This document shows, piece after piece, positions 1-4,516 of a DNA stretch of 5,076 bases. Each line of letters starts with the position of its first letter. The first letter of the stretch is position 1. The position numbers were made by a program, and so were the translations under genes. The notes under the pieces were generated by a model. That model saw only the letters and a list, made by a program, of their open reading frames with translations. It was not told the DNA's origin and searched no databases. Origin of the DNA: Deltaproteobacteria bacterium (GTDB lineage: Bacteria; Bdellovibrionota; UBA1018; UBA923); assembly GCA_016194725.1 (NCBI GenBank), contig JACQAW010000232.1, positions 1 to 5,076 of the forward strand. The letters are read 5' to 3'.

Positions 1-35
1 CCAACGGAGTGATTCCGCCTGGTTACGGCGAATTT

Positions 36-52
36 CCTCCTATTGTAGGAGG
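36..52. repeat. Short perfect inverted repeat (7-bp stem, 3-nt loop)
   Basis: CCTCCTA, TTG, TAGGAGG forms a perfect 7-bp stem with a 3-nt loop. No T-run follows on either strand, so it is not a convincing intrinsic terminator. The right arm contains AGGAGG, but no start codon lies at a useful distance after it. The left end of the window (1-144) otherwise holds no recognisable gene. One plus-strand frame is open from base 3 to a TAG at 150-152 and could be the tail of a gene starting outside the window, but I recognise nothing in it. Confidence 0.35.
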
Positions 53-93
53 TGCGAGCGCGTCAATCAACCGCTGTTTCGCTAAATATCGGC

Positions 94-133
94 GATACCA
101 GTCGTTGCAATCTGATACCATACATAGTATCAT
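94..133 (+). promoter_or_regulatory. Promoter with GATAC half-site operator upstream of the DUF4160/HTH pair
   Basis: A -35-like TTGCAA (105-110, 4/6) is followed after 17 bp by a -10-like TATCAT (128-133, 5/6), which puts transcription start close to the ATG at 145 and leaves almost no leader. The element is threaded by repeats: GATACCA occurs at 94-100 and again at 114-120, exactly 20 bp apart. TGATAC (113-118) and GTATCA (127-132) form an imperfect 20-bp palindrome over the spacer and -10. Toxin-antitoxin operons are commonly autorepressed by the HTH partner binding such a site, so this is a plausible operator for the protein at 343-807. The repeats are seen; the binding is inferred. Confidence 0.5.
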
Positions 134-144
134 TTATTTGCGGC

Positions 145-346
145 ATGGGTAGAATCAGAAGAGGCGGTTACATCTTTGATGTTTTGGGTCGGCGATCATC
201 CGCCTCGTCACGTTCACGTGCTGAAAGATCGCAGGCTTGTCGCGAAGGTTGAGTTGGATACGAATCTAACAGTCATGGAAGGACGGATTACCCGGCGAAT
301 CCGGGAAATACTCAAGGATCTGAAGAAGGAAGGGCTCTTGAAATGA
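145..346 (+). pseudogene. DUF4160 family protein, apparently frameshifted
   Basis: The protein is split across two frames. From the ATG at 145, frame 1 gives MGRIRRGGYIF. The rest of the family signature then continues in frame 2 from about 179: FWVGDHPPRHVHV, a Lys-Asp-rich turn, VAKVELD, and a helical tail ending LKKEGLLK with TGA at 344-346. Joined, this is about 66 residues with the DUF4160 hallmark 'DHxPxHVHV'. One extra base near TTTGATG (175-181) explains the break. DUF4160 proteins are small and often sit beside an HTH or DUF2442 partner in toxin-antitoxin-like pairs; their biochemical activity is poorly defined. The stop overlaps the downstream start as ATGA, indicating translational coupling. 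Alternatives are a sequencing error, a programmed frameshift, or a short 55-residue product from ATG 179, though that ATG has no well-placed Shine-Dalgarno sequence. The family assignment is firm; the gene's functional state is not. Confidence 0.7.
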
Positions 347-807
347 AACACAAGAAATTCAAAAAAGTCGTGTTTGATAATAAGAAGCGGGTGTTTCACT
401 TGGAATACACGTCCGGGTTGAAGCTCGATTGCCCGTATTTCTCGCTTCGCATCAAGGGAAAGGTCGTGGATGCCGGGCCTGATTCCGAAGCAGGAGGCCA
501 TTCCTTCTACTTCACTCTCGAGAATGGGAAGTCGGATTACGTGCCTTTCGATCAGCCGCTACATATCGTGCAGAACCCTGAATACGTGAAAGAGCAGACG
601 CTTTACCAAATGACGAAGCGACTTCAACAATTCATCAAGCGCGAAGGCATCTCGAAACGCGAGCTGGCCCGGCGCCTTAATACTTCGTTGTCGCAACTGG
701 CGAGGCTGCTCGACACCACCAATTACAAGAAGGAAATGTCCCGGCTTGTCGAGATCGCTGCGATCTTGAATTACGAGTTCCGCTGGGACTTCGAGAAGGC
801 GGCATAG
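343..807 (+). CDS. XRE-type HTH antitoxin-like protein, partner of DUF4160
   Basis: This 154-residue protein has two parts. Residues about 5-80 look beta-rich, including GGHSFYFTLENG and a following YVPFD segment. A linker helix (about 82-100, YVKEQTLYQMTKRLQ) leads into an HTH at about 101-145: GISKRELARRLNTSLSQLAR, then LLDTTNYKKEM and a helix ending ILNYEF. The 'SKRELxRRLxTSxSQLxRLLDxTNY' pattern is typical of small XRE-like regulators encoded next to DUF4160 genes. The expected role is antitoxin and DNA-binding autorepressor in the cytoplasm. The start at 343 is supported by an AAGGAAGGG ribosome site (326-334) 8 nt upstream, placed inside the preceding gene, and by the ATGA overlap. The HTH appears intact although the partner is frameshifted. 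It converges on the esterase fragment with only 7 bp between the two stops and no terminator visible there. Confidence 0.8.
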   Translation: MKHKKFKKVVFDNKKRVFHLEYTSGLKLDCPYFSLRIKGKVVDAGPDSEAGGHSFYFTLENGKSDYVPFDQPLHIVQNPEYVKEQTLYQMTKRLQQFIKREGISKRELARRLNTSLSQLARLLDTTNYKKEMSRLVEIAAILNYEFRWDFEKAA

Positions 808-814
808 AGAGTAA

Positions 815-1486
815 TCATCGCGGCAGTATGACCCTTTCAGTAAGCGGCGGTGAAAAGTCGACAAAGTAGAGGCCCGTGTAATGTCTGCCCGGAGCCGCGG
901 TCGCGCGAATTCCATTGTCTTGTATATCGTACCAGCGTTCGTCCTGCAGAAAGCCCTTACTAAGATCGACAAACACCTCTTTCGCGCCCGTGTCATGGAG
1001 CCGTCGCTCAATTGAAGATTTCGATATCGGGATGGGCGGCTCGATGAACGATTTGAAAAGGTGGTGGTTGAGCTTGATGTCATATCCCAGGAACCCGATA
1101 GAGACGTATTTGGAGCCGAACCTCTCCGCCAAAAAGCTTCCCATCCGCTCGCGAGCGAATTTCGGCGACTTGAACGGCAGCCGATCCTCCATTGCACGGG
1201 CGATATGATTGTTGTGCGCGTAGATAATGGCCTTCGCCCCGGGTCGGCGGCGTTCAAGCTGCGCAAAGAAGACATCGGCCATGCCCTTATCGCGCGCAGA
1301 CATCGAAAGCTCGTGGTCTTTGCGATGTCCGATCTCGCTCATAAACGCGTCAAGACTTATGGCCGCCAATTGCGTCTGAAACCTCGCCTCGTCCGGCGCC
1401 TGCCCTTGAAGCCGCCCGCGCATCTGGCGTATAGGCCACTGGAAAATAGCTGTGTTCGCTCGCGGCAAATAGCACTGCTCAAACAA
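815..1486 (-). pseudogene. Erythromycin esterase family protein, C-terminal fragment
   Basis: The 223-residue frame matches the C-terminal part of the erythromycin esterase (EreA/EreB-like) superfamily. It has an RDKGMAD helix start (residues 65-71), RPGAKAIIYAHNNHIARA (81-98) with the conserved His pair (H91, H94), ERMGSFLAERFGSKYVSIGF (113-132), and a closing YTGLYFVDFSPP segment (203-213) like the family's final strand. Family members are usually around 400 residues. The N-terminal half, which carries the Glu/His residues implicated in EreB catalysis, is absent. Upstream in frame there is a TGA at 1496-1498, and the only start offered is a TTG at 1486 without a clear ribosome site. Immediately upstream lie a terminator and an unrelated gene on the same strand, so no missing half can be recovered here. 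It is most likely a non-functional remnant. Even if complete, most family members have unknown substrates, so macrolide resistance should not be assumed. Confidence 0.75.
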
Positions 1487-1499
1487 TGGATCGACTCAT

Positions 1500-1532
1500 A
1501 AAAATGGCCGTTATCACCGTCGGCGATAACGG
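1500..1532 (-). terminator. Intrinsic terminator of the TPR regulator gene
   Basis: Read on the minus strand, CCGTTATC pairs perfectly with GATAACGG (plus-strand arms 1508-1515 and 1525-1532). The stem continues with a CC/GG pair after one mismatch, leaving a tight loop. The stem is followed by CCA and five T residues (1500-1504). The TGA stop of the TPR regulator (1514-1516) lies within the stem, so terminator and gene end overlap. It sits just before the esterase fragment and should block read-through into it. Confidence 0.7.
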
Positions 1533-3010
1533 ATATCGCGGCTTGCACCGGTGCGTTCGAGCGCCTCAGCCGCGACGGCGCTGCTCAGATAGCGGCGGGC
1601 GGAGCGCACTGAGATGCCGACAAGACGGGCCAGGTCCTGTGCGGAAAACTGTTGAGCGTCGAACGCCTCGTTGATCCTCGCGAGATAGCCGTCGCACCGC
1701 TGCTGCCGGAGCGAGGCCTCAGGCCGGTTCCCCGACCAGAGCGGAATGCGCAGGGCAACGTTTTGAAGCGACGTTAATCGGTAGCAGAACGCAGTTTCCG
1801 TGATAGCAAGCGGGATGCGCTGACGCCGCAGCCAGCGTCTCGTCTCGTAGATTGCCTGCTGCATCCTGCGAATTGATGAGCGAGGGTTGAAGTACTCGCC
1901 AGGGAAAACTCTTTCGTGGAGCTCGGTCACGCGTGGAGCGATATAGATGTCACTCAACACTGCCTGCAGGACACGGATCGGGATTTCACCGTAGCCGAGC
2001 TTGCCGCTGAAGAGTTCAATTCTCCGGGCAGTCGAGCGGGATGCGCTGTCCTTGAGGTCGAAATCATGGAATGACGGCAAGTCCGCCTCCGTGAGTCCGG
2101 CTGCCTCTAGCAATTTACACCTGAATCCGGGAAATGGCGTTCCGAAGTAAACTCTGTGCAGGAGCAGCCGGTCCTTGGTGCAGACGGACCGGTAATACTC
2201 GCAGCTTCGCACCTGTTCCCACTCGCCGATTGCGAAAAAGCCCAATACCACGCGGTCTAGTTCCCGCATGGCGCGCTTTTGAGTGCCGGAGATGTTCAAG
2301 CGCATCAAGGCGAGCCATTTATCGTGTATGAGGTCAAAGCGCCCGTCGGGGCCAGCCATCCTCAATGCCTTCATTTCCGCAAGGCAGCAGCGAGTTCCCG
2401 CCCAGTTCTTCTGGAGATAATGAACCTGCGCCAGCACCTGCCAGGCGTCCCAATGAAAAGCCTTGAAGAACTTCTGATTTGTTTCCTTGAGCACGCCCAT
2501 TAAGATCGTCTCTGCGCGCGCAAAGTCGTTTTGCCCGTGGAGAACCGCCACTGCGAGAAAGACCTGTGAAACGATCCGATCGGTACGCGAAAGCTCGAGC
2601 TTGGGCAGAAGCTCAAGCACGGTTGCCGCTTCGTTGAAATCCCATCTCCGAAGATAGGCGAGGGAAAGCATGCGATAGCTTCGCGGAAGAAGTGCAGGCG
2701 AGCGGATTTCCCGCAAAAGCGCCTGTGCCTCATTTGAAAAACCCAGCTGGATGAGTGCCTTGGCGTATTCGATCCTCTCTTCGTCAGTCGCGCCGTTCTG
2801 CGGCGCCCGCTCCCTGGGACGAAGGAACCGGTGGAGTGACTGCAAAGCGAGCTTTGGGGCGAATGAGAGATTCGCGAGATACGCGAGCTCAAGGCGCAGC
2901 TCGCGCGTGAGCTGCGCCTTTTGCATGAGCTGGCGAAGACGCGCGCGCGCCTGCGAAAAATCCCCATTTTTCGCCAGAACCTTAATATTTTCAAGAATTT
3001 CGTAAGGCAT
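1514..3010 (-). CDS. TPR-rich transcriptional regulator with two C-terminal winged-helix regions
   Basis: This is a 498-residue cytoplasmic protein without signal peptide or membrane segments. Residues about 1-290 are almost all helical with degenerate TPR-like hairpins, for example GDFSQARARLRQL (16-28), GFSNEAQALLREI (90-102), DFNEAATVLELL (124-135) and NDFARAETILMGVL (161-174). Residues about 340-415 resemble an OmpR/PhoB-type winged helix: LQAVLSDIYIAPRVTELHE, then EYFNPRSSIRRMQQAIYETR and a strand-rich wing ending AFCYRL. Residues about 442-496 look like a second winged helix: FSAQDLARLVGISVRSARRY, followed by a wing ending RDIRYRRR. No kinase, receiver or nucleotide-binding motif is visible, so the TPR part probably senses a protein or peptide partner. 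The ATG at 3010 is the first start after an in-frame TAA (3014-3016) and has no good Shine-Dalgarno sequence. The gene diverges from the exported-protein gene at 3107, its likely target. The exact subfamily is unknown to me. Confidence 0.75.
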   Translation of the reverse strand: MPYEILENIKVLAKNGDFSQARARLRQLMQKAQLTRELRLELAYLANLSFAPKLALQSLHRFLRPRERAPQNGATDEERIEYAKALIQLGFSNEAQALLREIRSPALLPRSYRMLSLAYLRRWDFNEAATVLELLPKLELSRTDRIVSQVFLAVAVLHGQNDFARAETILMGVLKETNQKFFKAFHWDAWQVLAQVHYLQKNWAGTRCCLAEMKALRMAGPDGRFDLIHDKWLALMRLNISGTQKRAMRELDRVVLGFFAIGEWEQVRSCEYYRSVCTKDRLLLHRVYFGTPFPGFRCKLLEAAGLTEADLPSFHDFDLKDSASRSTARRIELFSGKLGYGEIPIRVLQAVLSDIYIAPRVTELHERVFPGEYFNPRSSIRRMQQAIYETRRWLRRQRIPLAITETAFCYRLTSLQNVALRIPLWSGNRPEASLRQQRCDGYLARINEAFDAQQFSAQDLARLVGISVRSARRYLSSAVAAEALERTGASRDIRYRRR

Positions 3011-3036
3011 GTTTTAACGGCCAAATCCTTTAGTCG

Positions 3037-3045
3037 ATTATAGCA
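3037..3045 (-). promoter_or_regulatory. Extended -10 promoter for the TPR regulator gene
   Basis: On the minus strand the sequence reads TGCTATAAT, a perfect TATAAT with the TGn extension. It predicts a transcription start near 3030 and a leader of about 20 nt before the ATG at 3010. There is no good -35 at 16-18 bp; the TTGACT further upstream is about 22 bp away, too far to count. A weak -35 and an inverted repeat directly upstream suggest control by an activator or repressor. Confidence 0.55.
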
Positions 3046-3067
3046 CTCGATTTTGGAATAATCGAGT
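3045..3067. promoter_or_regulatory. Candidate operator: 8-bp perfect inverted repeat in the divergent promoter region
   Basis: ACTCGATT (3045-3052) and AATCGAGT (3060-3067) are perfect inverted copies separated by 7 bp. A related half-site, AGTCGATT, lies at 3032-3039. The repeat occupies the upstream part of the minus-strand promoter and overlaps the -10 region of the plus-strand promoter, so one bound protein could affect both genes. The neighbouring TPR winged-helix regulator is the obvious candidate binder, by inference. No T-run follows the repeat, so a terminator role is unlikely. Confidence 0.5.
3054..3062 (+). promoter_or_regulatory. Probable extended -10 promoter for the exported-protein gene
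   Basis: TGGAATAAT matches an extended -10 (TGn plus AATAAT, 5/6). It would start transcription near 3069, leaving a leader of roughly 38 nt before the ATG at 3107. No good -35 is visible. A strong Shine-Dalgarno AAGGAG (3094-3099), 7 nt before the ATG, fixes the start codon of the downstream gene. Confidence 0.45.
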
Positions 3068-3106
3068 CAACCCGATCCGGGAGAATGCCCTACAAGGAGA
3101 CTTTTC

Positions 3107-4036
3107 ATGAACATCTCTAAGCTGACGATTGCCGGAGTCCTGGCGCTCTCTGCCGTGGTCCACCATGAGGCTCTGGCTGATTGGGACAAGAACAACGGCT
3201 GGCTGAGCTACTATGCGACGACGGTCACCATCGAACATGTCGGAACCTCGGATGATTTCGCTCCACCCCAACTCATCGGCACGATTGCCCTCACCGTCGA
3301 CTGCGGCGAATCAGCGTCCCAGCGCGATTTGCCGAATCTAATGCTCAGCGCAGGCACGGCGGTTAACACGGTCTTCACCTGCAATAGCAGGGTCTCGCAC
3401 CCACCGACCATCGTGACGGCTGTTTTCGTTTCGCCGGCTCTCGTAGCCCCGATTCAAGCCTCGCATGTCGAGCTGGTAGGACCGATTGACCGTGCCTCAT
3501 TTTGGCAAGATCCCAAGTACGAGATGAACGTCAAGCTCCAGTTCACGCTGCCACCTGTTGCGAAGCTGAAACCTCTTACGATATGGGGAGTGATCAAGGA
3601 CACCAAAGGCACCCTTGCTGTACACGAGAGCTTCACGCTTTGCGTGATTCCTCATGGCTCGCATGGCGATTTCACGAAAACCTGCCAAGCAGTGACGACG
3701 GATCAGTTCGGACAGTTCACTCTCGCGCATACCTTCACCACTGCTCGGTATGACGACAAGATTTTTTCGTACACATTCGGACTGACGGGCCCTTACGACT
3801 CCGCCCTGGAAGTTGGTCCGACGAGGAGTAAGCTGTTCGGCTCGGTCGAGTTCTCCACCCCTGGCTCTGATCAGCTTCTGCAGCAGGCCAACCTCGAGTT
3901 TCGCGTGCTCGCTCACTCCAATAGCACAACGCTGGCGGCCGAAAGTCGGCTTATCAAGACCGTAAGTGTCGAAGCCTCATCCCTCGATTCGAACCTCGAT
4001 TCAAAGGTACCGTCGCGGCAAAGGGCTATCAGATGA
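3107..4036 (+). CDS. Exported protein of unknown family
   Basis: The 309-residue product begins with a clear Sec signal peptide: a short n-region with Lys5, a hydrophobic core (LTIAGVLALSAVV, 6-18) and an ALA site predicting cleavage after Ala24, before DWDKNNGW. There is no lipobox. The mature part is rich in alternating hydrophobic/polar stretches suggesting beta-strands, with four cysteines (66, 92, 179, 193) that could form two disulfides in the periplasm or outside the cell. There is no transmembrane segment after the signal peptide. I recognise no catalytic motif or family. The start is supported by AAGGAG 7 nt upstream. The C-terminal tail from about residue 288 is a repetitive, low-complexity stretch (SLDSNLDSK) encoded by a 12-bp tandem repeat that overlaps the next reading frame by 71 bp, so the original C-terminus may have been altered. 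Divergence from the TPR regulator suggests it is the controlled output of that pair. Confidence 0.7.
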   Translation: MNISKLTIAGVLALSAVVHHEALADWDKNNGWLSYYATTVTIEHVGTSDDFAPPQLIGTIALTVDCGESASQRDLPNLMLSAGTAVNTVFTCNSRVSHPPTIVTAVFVSPALVAPIQASHVELVGPIDRASFWQDPKYEMNVKLQFTLPPVAKLKPLTIWGVIKDTKGTLAVHESFTLCVIPHGSHGDFTKTCQAVTTDQFGQFTLAHTFTTARYDDKIFSYTFGLTGPYDSALEVGPTRSKLFGSVEFSTPGSDQLLQQANLEFRVLAHSNSTTLAAESRLIKTVSVEASSLDSNLDSKVPSRQRAIR

Positions 4037-4265
4037 TAATGCTTTTGAAGGTGAACCTGGCCTGCCGAAAATTTTTCGCATTGCACTTCGAAACGTGGCT
4101 CTTGCACATGGTGGGGTAGCGACCCTAGCTAAGAAGGCCAAGCTCAATCGCGAGGTGCTCAATCGAATGGTTAATCCGGAGCTTGCGACGCTGGACACGA
4201 TCCTGGAAATTTTGGGATGTGAATTCACGATCCAGCTGAAGAAGAAACAAAGACGCGCGGCCTAA
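3966..4265 (+). CDS. Orphan HigA-like HTH antitoxin-type protein
   Basis: The 99-residue frame carries a C-terminal HTH at about 37-90: FRIALRNVALAHGGVATLAK, KAKLNREVLNRMVN, and LATLDTILEILGCEFTIQ. This is the pattern of 'addiction module antidote' proteins paired with HigB/RelE-like toxins. A basic KKKQRR tail follows. No toxin gene is adjacent: upstream is the exported-protein gene and downstream is a terminator. The GTG at 3966 follows directly after an in-frame TAA, has no clear Shine-Dalgarno sequence, and makes the first 24 codons overlap the preceding gene. Residues 1-30 do not look like the family, so the true N-terminus may be lost or start later. It probably depends on translation of the upstream gene. 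The HTH assignment is good; start and function are uncertain. Confidence 0.6.
   Translation: MSKPHPSIRTSIQRYRRGKGLSDDNAFEGEPGLPKIFRIALRNVALAHGGVATLAKKAKLNREVLNRMVNPELATLDTILEILGCEFTIQLKKKQRRAA
3982..4005 (+). repeat. Two-copy 12-bp tandem repeat at the gene overlap
   Basis: CCTCGATTCGAA (3982-3993) is followed directly by CCTCGATTCAAA (3994-4005), differing at one base. It encodes the LDSN/LDSK repeat near the end of the exported protein and also falls in the first codons of the HTH frame. It may be slippage or a rearrangement scar. Confidence 0.6.
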
Positions 4266-4307
4266 TTCGGAGTCAGAACCAAAACCCATTCACTCGTGAA
4301 AATGCGA

Positions 4308-4346
4308 AAGCCCTCGGACCATTTTCAGATCCAAGGGCTTCTTTTT
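4308..4346 (+). terminator. Intrinsic terminator after the orphan HTH gene
   Basis: AAGCCCT (4308-4314) pairs with AGGGCTT (4334-4340). After one mismatch the stem continues GGA/TCC (4316-4318 with 4330-4332), closing an 11-nt loop. CTTTTT (4341-4346) follows on the plus strand. It ends transcription of the exported-protein/HTH unit 43 nt after the HTH stop. Confidence 0.8.
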
Positions 4347-4367
4347 GACGCATTGGCTCAGGTGGAG

Positions 4368-4388
4368 GGCGCGAAGTATCCACGCGCC
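4368..4388. repeat. GC-rich inverted repeat in the convergent intergenic region
   Basis: GGCGCG (4368-4373) and CGCGCC (4383-4388) are perfect 6-bp arms around a 9-nt loop. No T-run follows on either strand, so it is at best a weak terminator or part of a structured intergenic element. Confidence 0.35.
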
Positions 4389-4393
4389 AAGCT

Positions 4394-4434
4394 TCTGATA
4401 TGAAAATGGATTTTCATTTTATAAACCTATCAGA
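4394..4434. repeat. Nested palindromes: 18-bp palindrome inside a 7-bp inverted repeat
   Basis: ATGAAAAT, GG, ATTTTCAT (4400-4417) is a perfect 18-bp near-symmetric palindrome with a 2-bp centre. It is enclosed by TCTGATA (4394-4400) and TATCAGA (4428-4434), perfect 7-bp arms. Both lie between the converging HTH and Fic genes, about 65 bp after the Fic stop. A TATAAA occurs at 4419-4424 but has no convincing -35 on either strand. It could be a regulator binding site for a lost gene, an RNA 3'-end structure, or a degenerate mobile-element end. Confidence 0.5.
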
Positions 4435-4493
4435 GAGCTGATTTGCGATACATTGGGGTACTGAGCAGTCTGTTTGTAGCCGGGGATGGGTCG

Positions 4494-4516
4494 CACGCAT
4501 TATTGTTGTGTGCGTG
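4494..4516 (-). repeat. Inverted repeat spanning the Fic stop codon
   Basis: CACGCA (4494-4499) and TGCGTG (4511-4516) are perfect 6-bp arms flanking the TAA stop (4500-4502, minus strand). Like the regulator's terminator at 1508-1532 it overlaps a gene end, but no T-run follows in the minus direction, so termination here is doubtful. Confidence 0.3.

Noticed and set aside
36..54. AGGAGG followed by GTG at 52 as a translation start
   Set aside because: The GTG overlaps the AGGAGG itself, leaving no spacing, and the frame only becomes protein-like at the ATG at 145.
3..152. Open plus-strand frame at the left edge, possible 3' end of an upstream gene
   Set aside because: It has no recognisable motif, overlaps the promoter of the DUF4160 gene, and is short enough to be open by chance.
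559..1275. Minus-strand open frame of 238 codons crossing the HTH gene and esterase fragment
   Set aside because: It overlaps two better supported genes, is rich in Ser/Arg as expected from an out-of-frame read, and has no recognisable domain.
1061..1501. Plus-strand open frame of 146 codons opposite the esterase fragment
   Set aside because: It lies antisense to a frame with clear esterase-family motifs and shows no domain or ribosome site; it is a shadow.
2500..3024. Minus-strand open frame of 174 codons inside the TPR regulator
   Set aside because: It is a shifted reading of the regulator's start region, rich in Ser/Arg, without TPR or other pattern.
3497..3916. Minus-strand open frame of 139 codons opposite the exported-protein gene
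   Set aside because: The plus-strand gene has a signal peptide and ribosome site; the antisense frame has neither and no domain.
3982..4005. TTCGAA-containing stretch resembling a tRNA T-arm
   Set aside because: The flanking sequences are direct copies (CCTCGATTC twice), not complementary stem arms, and no acceptor or anticodon arm can be drawn.
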